Source of the DNA: Acephala macrosclerotiorum
Taxonomy: Eukaryota; Ascomycota; Leotiomycetes; Helotiales; Mollisiaceae
Assembly: GCA_014904845.1 (NCBI GenBank)
Contig: MU119424.1
Span: 25,662 to 89,661, forward strand
Length of the DNA stretch: 64,000 nt
Reading direction: 5' to 3'
Shown here piece by piece: positions 1-9,882 of this stretch. The translations under genes and the position numbers were made by a program. The stretch's first letter is position 1. Each line of letters begins with the position of its first letter. The notes beneath the pieces are model-generated. The model was not told the origin of the DNA. It did no database searches and saw only the letters and a program-made list of their open reading frames with translations.

Positions 1-2330
1 AATAATAATAATTAATATTAATATTATTTGTTTTTTTATTACGCGATTTAATATTTTTTTTTATTAATATAATTATCGATTTTATTTTATTAAAATTTCG
101 TTTTAATACGTATTAATTTATTTCGAAATTTATATTTATATTATTTAATTTTTATTTTATTATTAAAAAAAATCTTTTTTAAATAATTTTAATAAAATTT
201 TTTAAATTTATTATTTTATTAAAACGTTTTTTTAATATTTAACGATTTTTTTAAATTGCTTTTTTTATATATTTTTTTTATAAATTATTATAATTTTTTT
301 TTTTTTTTTTTTTCGAAATATTTTTTAAAATTTTTTAAATTTATTAATTTCGTATCGATTTATAATAATATATAATTTAATTTTATATTTATAATCGAAT
401 TTATTTATATTATAATTTTTTTTTATTAATACGTTTATATTATTAATAATTAAATAATTATTAAATAATTAATTTATTATTTTTTTATCAATATTTTGTT
501 TTTATTATAAATTCGTAATTTGTATTAATTAAAATCGTCGATAATTATTTAATCGTATATTTTCAATATTATAATAATTCGTTTTACGATTTTATTATTA
601 TTTATTAAACGATATATATTATATATATATAATTCGTTTAAAAGTTTAATAAATATTATTTTTTTAATTCGTTAATTAAAAAAATATATAATAATATTTT
701 TTTTAATATAAATAAATATTTTAAAACGTTTTTTTTATTTCGTTATTAATTCGAATATATTATAAATTAAATATATTTTAATTTTTTTTTTTATAATTTA
801 TTTAATATAAATACGATCGATTTTTATATTAAAATAATTATTATTATTTTTTCGAATTCGATTTATAATAAAATTTTATATTATTATTTTTATATTTATA
901 TAAATATTTTTTCGATATTAATATTTTTAAAAAATAATTTTTTTTTTTGGAATTTTTTTAATAATTTTTTTAATTTTAATATTTTTTTTTTATATTTAAT
1001 TATTATAATTTATACGTTAAAATAAATTTAATTTTATAATTTTTTTAACGATTTAAAAAAATATATAATTAATTCGTAATCGTATTTTTTATTGTAATAA
1101 AATACGTATCGTAATAATTAATCGATATATATTATTTCGTAATATATACGTTTATATTTTTTATATTTTTTATTTTTATAATATAATTCAAAGTAATATT
1201 TTTAATAATTCGAATAAAATTTTAATTTATTTTTTTCGTTTAATATAATTAATTTTTTTTATTCGTTAAAAAATTTAATATATTTTTTTAATTTTTTTTT
1301 TTTTTAAAAAAATAAAAAAATATTATTAAATTTTTTTTTTTTTATAAAATATTTTAATTATTTTAAATTCGTATTTATAATTTTTTATAATTTTTTTTTT
1401 ACGTATTATTTATTAGAAAATTTAAAAAAAAAAAAATTTAAAATTCGATTTTTTTAATTAAAATTTTTTTTATTTTTTTCGTTTTATCGATAAATATTAC
1501 TTCGAATTTTTTTTTCGAATTTTTATTTTTATTTTTAAAATTTTCGTTTATTATATAATTTTTTTATATATAATTATAATAATTATCGATTTTAAAAATA
1601 AAACGAATTTTACGATTTATAATATATTAATTTAAAAACGTTATTTTTAACGTAAAATATAAAAAAAACTCGTAAATTTTATTTTTTATTTTTTTATTTT
1701 TATAAATTAATAATATTTATTTATAATTATTTTTTATAATTTTAATAATTTATTTTATTATTTAAATAATAATAATAATATATTTTTTTTATTACTCGTT
1801 ATTTATAATTATATAATTTTACGTAATAATTAAATTTATATTAATATTTTTTCGATTATTTTAATTAATTTTTTATTTTATTAAATATTATTAAATTATA
1901 TCGTTTAAATTTTCAATTTTATTAAAATTTTTATAATTTTTCGAATATTTTTTAAAACGATATTATAAATTTATTATCGTATATTATTAAAATCGATATT
2001 TAACGTATTTTTTATAAATATTATATTTTTAATAATTCGAATTATAAAGTTTTTTATAGTTTTTTTTTTAAATCGTAATATTTTTCGTTTATAATTAAAA
2101 TAATTCGTATTATATAAATAATATGTAATTTAATAATAATTAATATTAGTTTTTAAAACGAACGACCAATTAAATTTTTTTTTTTTTTTTTTATAAAATT
2201 TATTATTACTAATAAAAAACGAATTTAATTAATTATAAATCGATTTAAAACTTATTTTTAAATAATCGAAGAAATTTCGTCGACGTTTTTATTCCGTACT
2301 TACGACGAGTTCTAAAAAAGATTTTTTTAA
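1..2330. repeat. Extremely AT-rich, RIP-mutated repeat tract
   Basis: There is almost no G or C, and the cytosines that remain are nearly all followed by G (ACGCG, TCGAT, ATACG). Exceptions such as the CpT near 173 are rare. This is what exhaustive C-to-T mutation of CpA, CpT and CpC leaves, so I read it as an old transposon or repeat destroyed by RIP. No frame stays open and no element type can be recognised. It runs off the left edge, and composition returns to normal between about 2280 and 2400. Confidence 0.85.
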
Positions 2331-2678
2331 CGTCGTACTCTATCCTTTAAATTAAAATCTCGTTTATCGGTACACGCGGCTTATATTATTATATCCGACT
2401 TTGAATAATGGCTGAAAAAATCAAGACGTCCGCGAGAAGCTTCTCTCTCAACTCCTCCTATATATAAAAAGGGCTCCGCCCCCTCTACATATTATCAACA
2501 ATGCATGCTCATTTTATACCTTTTGACAGTTTCCTTGGTACCAAACTTAGACGACTTCAAAACACTCTTCACTACCCAGTGTCACAATTTATTGGCGACA
2601 AGACCTCCAACAATATTCTATGCTTAGCATTGCTACTATTTCTTTCGAGACTACACCGATGTACCGACATTTCGGTCT
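2331..2678. other. Transition zone, possible LTR edge
   Basis: Composition changes from AT-only to ordinary here. From about 2458 there is a TATA-like run (TATATATAAAAAGGG), then a pyrimidine-rich stretch, ending in ATTATCAACA at about 2500. That arrangement is reminiscent of the promoter and CA-end of a fungal LTR, but no second LTR or target duplication is visible. The rest is the 3' flank of the minus-strand gene that follows. Confidence 0.25.
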
Positions 2679-3650
2679 TCAAACTGAGAGATCAAAACGC
2701 CTCGAATGAACCTCTTCTTCTTCTTGAGGATCCAATTCCATTCGTGTAATAACATCCTCTTCTTCATCGCTGCTAGAGTCGCTATCGCCGAAGGTCAGCT
2801 TTGACCGATTCATCAGGGGACCCTTCAGCATAGGACCCTTCACCTCTCTCCAGGAAGTCGTGAGCACGTGATATGCCACTGCAAAAATCTCTTCCTGAAC
2901 CACACTCATTTGCAGTGTCTGGGTCGTCCCTTTGGATACGGATGTGCTCGCATGGGGGTCAACCAGTCCTGCCGCATCGCCCACAATTGCGGAGATTGGA
3001 ACAGCGAGCTTGAATCCGCCAGTGCGGCGTTGCCTTTGACTCTGGGTCCAGATTGTTCCTGTAGTGGTGTAGAATCCTACAACGAAGTATGCTTTGCCAA
3101 ATGTTGTTTTCCTAAGCAAAGCCCGCACTTCTGATGCATAGTCCTCATTGGTCATCAATTTGTCGAAGATTTTCTCTGGGTTCTTCAAGGTATACCGTTT
3201 GACCGTCTGGCTCTGCATGGAAAGTCCCTCTTCGGTTCTCGAAGTCAGATCGATATTGAATAGAGAGGCGAGCCCCGCACGTGCTGCCCCTTCTCCGATG
3301 TTCTCGATGAAGTTCGTTCGATTCTCATACGTCAGAGGCTCTTGGAGAATAGTGGGATGAATATCCGATGTGTTGTGGGTTGGTTCGTCCTCGGAGAGAG
3401 GTTCTTCAGGAACGTATTTGTCCAATGGATAGAGCGGATCTTTGACCACTCGACCCATCATTTTGCTGACTTCCGTCGATGGGCAAGTCTGCTCGAGAAA
3501 GTGGTATCTACCACCGACCATCCTATGAATGCAGCTAAGATTAGCCCGCGGCTTCCTCAATGCGGTCTCCGAGTATATACGTACGTATCGATAGAAGGTC
3601 TTTACCTTTTGCTGATTTATCTTTAGCATTGAACAGGAACGGAAAGTCAA
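2679..3650 (-). CDS. Gasdermin-like pore-forming cell-death protein (candidate)
   Basis: Predicted pore-forming executioner, probably acting at the plasma membrane after proteolytic release. The frame encodes 323 residues. Seen: a compact N-terminal domain with the strand KAYFVVGFYTT (about 187-197), a basic stretch QRQRRTGG (about 205-212), and a later strand EEIFAVAYHVL (about 253-263). This strand, basic-hairpin, strand order resembles the gasdermin pore domain. A short linker and a very acidic tail follow (DSDSSSDEEEDV, then RMELDP), which could be the autoinhibitory end removed by a protease. Known: fungal gasdermins such as HET-Q1 of Podospora are cleaved by partner proteases, often encoded next door. 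Here a CHAT-protease gene lies 0.46 kb away, divergently transcribed. The start is unsure. Residues 1-43 may cover an unspliced leader intron (GTAAAG...CTAATC...CATAG), which would make the Met at 3521 (residue 44) or at 3461/3458 (residues 64-65) the start. Identification rests on pattern and context, not on a search. Confidence 0.55.
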   Translation of the reverse strand: MTFRSCSMLKINQQKVKTFYRYVRIYSETALRKPRANLSCIHRMVGGRYHFLEQTCPSTEVSKMMGRVVKDPLYPLDKYVPEEPLSEDEPTHNTSDIHPTILQEPLTYENRTNFIENIGEGAARAGLASLFNIDLTSRTEEGLSMQSQTVKRYTLKNPEKIFDKLMTNEDYASEVRALLRKTTFGKAYFVVGFYTTTGTIWTQSQRQRRTGGFKLAVPISAIVGDAAGLVDPHASTSVSKGTTQTLQMSVVQEEIFAVAYHVLTTSWREVKGPMLKGPLMNRSKLTFGDSDSSSDEEEDVITRMELDPQEEEEVHSRRFDLSV

Positions 3651-4114
3651 GAAAATTATTACGGGCTGCGGGTGGTTTAAAAATTAATTTGGCAAGTTAT
3701 TGTAGTGGAGGCCTGCGAAGCGCATTCTGTGGCTGAGATTGATTTGCCTGGAGCTGAAACTCAAATTGGCGTTTGCTACACAACTGCAATCGTGATTGAG
3801 GTAAATTGACGCTGAGGCTTGGATTCAATGCCTCGAAACAAGACTAAATTTGGCTCCTGTAACACGGGACGGGAACCCTTACCGCTGGGGCTGAAAGCTG
3901 AACCTCCAAACGTGATAAGGCTTTCAGGGGGCTGCAGACCCCGTATTTGCTTCTTCACGTTAACCTTTTTCCCTATCCAGAATCCTATCGCAACACATTA
4001 TTTCAGAATCTCATACGCGCAACATTCATTTTCAAGTCTTAATTCAATGAATCACTACTGAGCAACGTCATTCCTTCTCGATTCGCTGGATAACGATCAC
4101 TGTCTCAATTCATC
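3651..4114. promoter_or_regulatory. Shared divergent promoter region
   Basis: 464 bp between the starts of the gasdermin-like gene (minus) and the CHAT gene (plus). No gene is supported here; small frames on either strand are not convincing. A single shared control region for executioner and protease would suit co-regulation. Confidence 0.4.
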
Positions 4115-7100
4115 ATGGCCGCTTCTCGGCCAGAGCATTGCATCATTGCTATCCACAACTCAAAGTCACCAGTAAAAGATAGCAATGGCAGTCTTTTATG
4201 GTCAGTCAAAGTCGTATTTGAAGGGAAAATACGACGTCGACAAGTCCACGATCCTGTAAGGATAATCGGTTCTTCATGCTCTGGCAGTCATCTCACAATT
4301 TCTCGCTTGATATGCTCCAATGCTCGCAGAGTTTGATGCAGAAATAATCTTTCTTTCGTCTTCTGGAACTTTAACAACACATCACTAATTTTGGGTCTCA
4401 GTGGAATGCAACTTTGAAAAAGGATTGCCGGTGGTATGTTGAGGATTTTGCTGCGAAGGAACCGTACGCCACAACTCGGGCGCGAAATACCTCGAATCAT
4501 CTGAAGACATATGCTTCATGTTTACAACAAGACCTGAAGCTAGAGAAAATTATCGTAACCTTACCAAGAGGGACAACCGGAAGAAGAGCAATTGTCATTG
4601 AAGTGTATGACACTCGCAAGGTCGATAATATATATCAACTCCACTGGGAGCTTCTTGAAAACCCCGAACTGTGGGAGAGAAAGAATGTGACAGTCCAGAT
4701 TCGGAGGTCGGTTCAACCAGTAGAACACTACAGGGAAGGTCCCATGGACATCAAATTGTGGCAGCCAACTCCAGAAGCTCCACCGTCGTTCAATATCTTG
4801 CTCGTGGTCGCACGAGATACAACAGACAATAACGAGCTCGATCCAACATTTGCCTCAAAAATTCTCTCAGACCTCCAACAAACATCTCACATCCATGATT
4901 GTTCCACGAGGATTAACCTAGAAATCGTCAGGCCTGGGACGGTAGACGCTCTAGAGGAGCACCTCCAGAGATCCAGACTGATGCGAGGGGACGAGTTTTT
5001 CCATCTGATTCACTTCGACCTACATGGTACAATAGATGCCAAAAAGCGCTCAGCATTCCTCAGATTCAACGAAAGGAAAAGAGATGGAACTGTTTCGGAT
5101 GAGCTGATCAACGTGGAGCCTGAAAAACTCGGGGAAATTCTTAGTGATTATGGCATCACTATGGTCGTCCTCAACGCTTGCAAATCAGCGAACACAGACT
5201 ATGGAGAGGATGGCAATGTTGCTAAGACACTGACCACTTGGGGAGTGAAAAACATTCTCGCCATGTCGTTCGAAGTCTTGGAGAGTAGTGCAAAGATTTT
5301 CCTGGCCTCCTTTTATCAGCACTTGATTTCTGAAGGGCAGGACTTTTCCGCCTCTGCATCTCTGGCAAGGGATGCGATTCGTCGTGATTCGGCCAGGACT
5401 TCCAGATTCAACTTCAGCCTTCCGATTGCGGACTGGTTTGTGCCTGTTGTTTATTGTTGTAGCTCTCCTATGCACATAACGTCCCAGAAAGGTCGTTGCG
5501 GATTAACCTCTGCACCCAGGGATGGCATCGTCCCTCATCCGGACAAGAATGCTCTCAAGGATGCATGCTTCTTCGGACGTGACTTCGATATTCTTCGATT
5601 CGAGAAAAGACTACTTTCTAAACCTCAGACCACCAGCAATGATCCGAGCGTCCATAGAAGGAAGGAGGTGCCTGCTGTTTGGCTTTGTGGCCCTCCAGGC
5701 GTCGGGAAGTCCACCTTGCTTCAACAGATCTGCTCTCTTTGGAAAAGCACGTCATTTATAGAGGTCAGCCTCTACATTGATTTTGCGGCCCATCCTATGC
5801 GAAATATGGATGATGTGATCACGGAGCTTCTCGTTCAATTACCGAGTCCTCCAGTAGGAGTTCAGTATTGCCATATGGAGACAGGAGAAGAGCTCGTTTT
5901 GAGACTCATCCGAGATCGCCGAGTCTGCTTCATACTTGATGGTTTACATGTGGTAAATTGGGCCGGAAATGAAGGATATCGTCATTCTACCCTTTTATCT
6001 GAGATCAATTGCTTCCTCGAGAAGGTTGTCCAGGCACAAGAAGGTTCCACAAACAAAATGGGTTGTTGTTTCTTCATTTTCTCGGGTCGGTCGAATCATA
6101 AGCTCAGAAAATTGGACTACTGCGGAACTGCCACGGTTTTTGAATTGAGTGGTCTGCAACCTCGATCCTGCGAAGCCCTCTTGCAATCGATAATTCCGGC
6201 GGCAAAGCCCAGCCTCCATTACTATGAACTTTTCGCCAGTCTATTCCAAGGCATACCTGAGGCCCTGCTTCACTTTGGCAACTTAACTCGGATATCCGAA
6301 TGTGCTGTACAAGAGATGTATGAGAAGCTTTTGTACGGCGATGTAGAGAACAGTCTAGATTCGAAAGCGAACGTTCGCCGACACCGACTTTTCCAAGAGT
6401 TGGAAGAAAGGTTTTTCACTCTTTCCGAGGAAGAATTTTCGGTGATACTTACGCTTGGCTGGTACTGGCACGAAGGTCCCGTCATAAAATCTCTCCATGA
6501 CTCGTTACTTATATCGAGAGTCTGTAGCGATGACTTTGAACTGGATAACGCTCTAGAACTCGTCTCAAACTGGGGCTACATCCGAATGAGCCGTACTCCA
6601 ATTGGTCGCGAAAGAGACCCAATCATCAGTTGGATCCATCCTCTATTCACAATCTACTGCAGAATGGTTGCCTGCGCCTTGTTTCGGTCCAAACCGGATC
6701 CCTCCACCACTAGTTGGCCATTGTTCTGGAAAGAAGTTGTCTATGACTTTGCTTGGCGTGCGACTTCCTGGATATTTCCCAAGACTAGACTGCGACTAGC
6801 TAGTCAATTACTTGCTTCCGCTCTTGGTGTGTGTCAGTATAGATACTTCAATTCTCGCTACTACACCTTTGCAACCTGGTTTTTGAGCGACATAGACGCC
6901 ACTTCCGATCGCGACCTTCCAGTTTTTACCGCCCCTACAAAAGTCTCAGACAGTTATGCAGTCCAAGCATGGGGCAGACGAGGTCTACCCAACATTTTGT
7001 TCGCGAGTAAGATCTGCCTTGGCCAAGGGCCAATTGCAGTCCCACTCAGTCGTTGGCCAATCTGCTCTATGTTATTCTATGTGCATGGCTTTCGGAAAGT

Positions 7101-8109
7101 CTGTTCCATCGCAGAAGTAACCGTCATGGCGAAGTGCTTCGAAGAATTATTATACAAGATTGAGATGCAGGAAGGAATGGCTCTTGACGGTGCAGAACTC
7201 CATTTCGCTCTCGGTCTTGCATGCGCTCTTGCGACTATCCACGGCAAATACCTTCCTTCGTTAGCCCGCGTACACCTGAAGTTCCTGGACTTTGGGATGA
7301 AGATGATCAAAATATCAGAATCTAGATATGGGCCTAAGCCAGATGTGCAGAAGGGGCTTTTGTTCAACCTCAAAGCAGAAGTTCTAATCAAGGACGGCAA
7401 GGAAGGAGAAGCACATGAAGCATGGCAGACCGGAATCAAATACGGACGTAGTTCACTGAAGACTAACGTGGACAATTATGATAAGCTGCAACGCCAGGGC
7501 CTGATATACGATCCGGAAGAAGTAAGGGACACCCTTGGCTCGATGAATCAATTCTATGATAATCTTGAGAATTCTTGGGATATACTAGCCCAGCGCCTCC
7601 GCGGCGAGATAAATTTGACCACAAAATACCCCGAGGACTTGAAAAAGCTCGAGAAGCTCCACGGCGATATTTATGCCGACAATCCTGAACACCTGGTTCA
7701 TAAATTGAGTAAAATCGACAAGAAATATGACGCCCTATATCAGGTCTCTACGTCGGGACCAGGAGCAGGAAACAGCTGGTTAGCTATCGCCCACCATCAA
7801 GATTTCATGAGGGATGCTATCCGAAGACAAGATTTAGATCAAGCTCGCACTCATCGAAACGCGATCGTGGACCTTCTTGAGGATGACCCAATATACGCCG
7901 CTATGACGAGACATCGACGCTCGGTGGGTGAAGTTTTTGGCCCCCTCCCTAAAGCTATGATGAGGAAGATTATGTTGCAGATGGTTCCGAGTGAAGGTGA
8001 ATACGAGATAGAAATGAGGGAGCTTTTTCTGGAAGTGATGGATGCAGATCTGTATGAAGCTCAATATGAGCGGGAGCTAGCAAATTTGGTTGTAGAAGAC
8101 TTAGATTAG
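4115..8109 (+). CDS. CHAT-domain protease with P-loop NTPase (NLR-like receptor)
   Basis: Two exons, 4115-4255 and 4402-8109. Donor GTAAGG, branch CTAAT and acceptor CTCAG keep the frame (HDP joined to WNATLKKDC), giving 1282 residues. Residues 1-120 form the N-terminal region typical of fungal CHAT proteins (WYVEDFAAKEPY). The CHAT peptidase carries the expected dyad: His in HFDLHG (His about 255) and Cys in VLNACKSA (Cys about 307). CHAT is a caspase/separase-like cysteine protease. An NTPase follows with Walker A GPPGVGKST (Lys about 483), Walker B FILDGL (Asp about 560) and a sensor-like FSGRS, then a winged-helix/helical region and a long alpha-helical C-terminus that I cannot name (TPR-like repeats possible). 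The architecture is that of a signal-transducing NTPase whose effector domain is a protease. The likely substrate is the neighbouring gasdermin-like protein (inference). After the TAG stop the +2 frame stays open to 8318 and is acidic, so the true C-terminus may be longer. Confidence 0.85.
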
Positions 8110-8425
8110 AGGAAGAGTATCTCGGCCAGGTCTCCGATGGGGAACCGCTTGAAGAGTGTAACGATGACGAAGAGGAAGAGGTTGAGGAAACACTTGTGGC
8201 AGGACACCAAGTCGCGAGTACTGTTAGCAAATGTGTGGAATTAGCCTCGGACAAGGAGTTCTACATTAACATTGTACTTGGGGCTTCGTTCAAGATGGGC
8301 CCTTGCTTCAGGACTTGACTGCCTCCGCCTGAAACCATCGCAAGCCTAATGACTGTCCATGCCTCGCAGACTATCGTAACTCTATCACTCTGCATCTAGA
8401 ATATTCATAAATGTCTGAACGAAGT
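8110..8425. other. Intergenic; open acidic frame after the CHAT stop
   Basis: Reading in the frame that includes CTT at 8100, translation stays open to TGA at 8316-8318. The product is acidic (EEYLGQVSDGEPLEE, then DDEEEEVEE). It may be a frameshifted C-terminal extension of the CHAT protein or 3' UTR. The remainder is the 3' flank of the Nudix pseudogene. Confidence 0.35.
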
Positions 8426-8920
8426 TCAAGTCTCTCTCTCCTTGATGAACTCTCCTAGCTCAGAAGTCGGCTTGGCCTCTTGCATAAGCAGAAATGCACC
8501 CTGAACAGATCCAAAACTATGCTTCAAACCCTCAGCAATTTCAAGCTCGGTCAGCCTCGGATGGCCATTGTCTTCGGTCATCTTCGCCACATAGCAGTAG
8601 GAGATTTGACGTAGGCCATTGCGCCACTCTTCACACTTTCACAATACATGAACTGATATCTGGATCAATCTTGCAGCCGGTCTCCTCGAGGATTTTTCGA
8701 GCGAGTGCGACGGAGTGGTCTTCATCGGGTTCGATGCTGCCGCCGGGAGCTTGAAGTATTTTCCATTTTCGACGCGAATGATGGCAACTTGGTTGTTGAG
8801 TGGATTGAGGAGGATGGCACGCACGGTGAGGCGGTCGGTGTAGGTTATGGCGGGGTCTTTGGTGCCGATGACCTTCATGGTGGGCCTCGGGCTGGAATTC
8901 GAGTTCGGTGGTTGAGACAT
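8426..8920 (-). pseudogene. Nudix hydrolase, two frameshifts
   Basis: Nudix enzymes hydrolyse nucleoside diphosphates linked to other moieties. From ATG at 8920 the frame gives a normal start (VRAILLNPLNNQVAIIRVEN, then GKYFKLP). At about 8741-8747 one base appears to be missing. In the next frame the Nudix box reads GGSIEPDEDHSVALARKI, then LEETG, matching Gx5Ex7REUxEExGU except for Lys in place of the first Glu of REU. Near 8632-8636 one extra base is needed to enter the C-terminal frame EEWRNGLRQISYCYVAKM, ending in TSELGEFIKERET and TGA at 8426. The two shifts offset each other and total length (495 nt) is a multiple of three, but the unshifted middle contains a stop. Either a recent pseudogene or two sequence errors. 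The family assignment is firm. Confidence 0.75.
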
Positions 8921-9491
8921 GATGGGGTCACAGTTGAGTGTTCCAATTCTGTGAAAGGTGTCGTGGTTCAAACATACCCGCAGAGCTTTTGTTCGTGGTA
9001 TATCGTTCCGATCTGCAATATCTTGGCAAGGTGGTGCGGCTGTGAAACGTTGTATCGACTGGGACAAGAACTGCAAGTCAAGGACGTTATATGAAGACCA
9101 CATTTGAGTGAATGAAAAGACGACAGTTGCCTAATGTTCAAGATGTGGTCCCTGAGATATTTCTCGAGAAATTGTAGGAGCTACCTGCACGGGCGGAAGG
9201 CGTCATTGGCACTATCCTGCAGTGGAACAGAACCTGTGGTGCAACCACTCATACAAAATAAACAAACAATGTATCGGAAAGAAAGACTTGAACGCTGTAG
9301 AGTACACCAAATTTAAGGTTGCACAATGGCAAAAACGTACTAAAACTTCGATACCTAGCCACATATCTAGCCTCGCTGGGGAGAAATACCACAGGCCTCG
9401 ATACCAGCAGAGCTTCGACCAAAACCCGACCGTCATTCCAATGATATGGCTGTATGACTAAGTAGCGAACGGTTTTTCATTTTTTTCATTT
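8921..9491. other. Intergenic, nothing recognised
   Basis: Short frames on both strands overlap each other and show no family features. I see no RNA gene or repeat. Confidence 0.4.
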
Positions 9492-9703
9492 TCAGGCACA
9501 GCTTGCATCCCCCTTAATAATCTGTCCTTGTGCGACCAAGTTGCCTCGCAGATCTACAAGGTCGGCCTGTCCATTTGGAGCTGTGCGAAACGAGTTGACA
9601 GATATCGATACTGTGGACGGTTGGCCATATTCAACACAAGTCTCGTTACTTGATGCGGAGATTTGGGAGGAAAGAGGAGTGATTTGCAGGCGAGTTATAT
9701 CAT
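9492..9703 (-). pseudogene. Orphan 3' exon of an unknown protein
   Basis: An open 70-codon stretch with coding character (CVEYGQPSTVSISVNSF, then NLVAQGQIIKGDASCA and TGA at 9492-9494). It is preceded by a good acceptor (TTTTCAG at about 9704-9710) and begins in phase 2, so it behaves like a last exon. No upstream exon or start is visible before the F-box gene begins on the other strand. Two cysteines and polar composition would suit a secreted protein. I do not recognise the family, and it may be a remnant. Confidence 0.3.
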
Positions 9704-9802
9704 CTGAAAATTTGTGAAAGGTTTGAAGAGGTTTGAAGTCGCAAATTTCGGGACATCTAGGGGCAAGTCTCAGGCGCTAGATGCTGTAAGCGAGCGCTAA
9801 TC

Positions 9803-9820
9803 AACGTCGCCGCGTCCCCC
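9803..9820 (+). promoter_or_regulatory. Promoter block shared by the F-box array (copy A)
   Basis: AACGTCGCCGCGTCCCCC lies 63-80 bases before the ATG. Related blocks containing GCGTCTCCC precede genes B and C at similar distances. This copy is the most diverged. Confidence 0.3.
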
Positions 9821-9882
9821 AAATCTAAACCGCGACTGTCTATTTATCAAATGGCCTATCGCCGTCAACTCCCTCCACATCG

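Noticed and set aside
1..2330. Mitochondrial insertion as an explanation for the AT-rich end
   Set aside because: No open frames or tRNA/rRNA motifs, and cytosines occur almost only as CpG, which fits RIP rather than mitochondrial DNA.
7077..7475. 132-codon minus-strand frame within the CHAT gene
   Set aside because: Lies wholly inside the well-supported CHAT coding exon and shows no domain.
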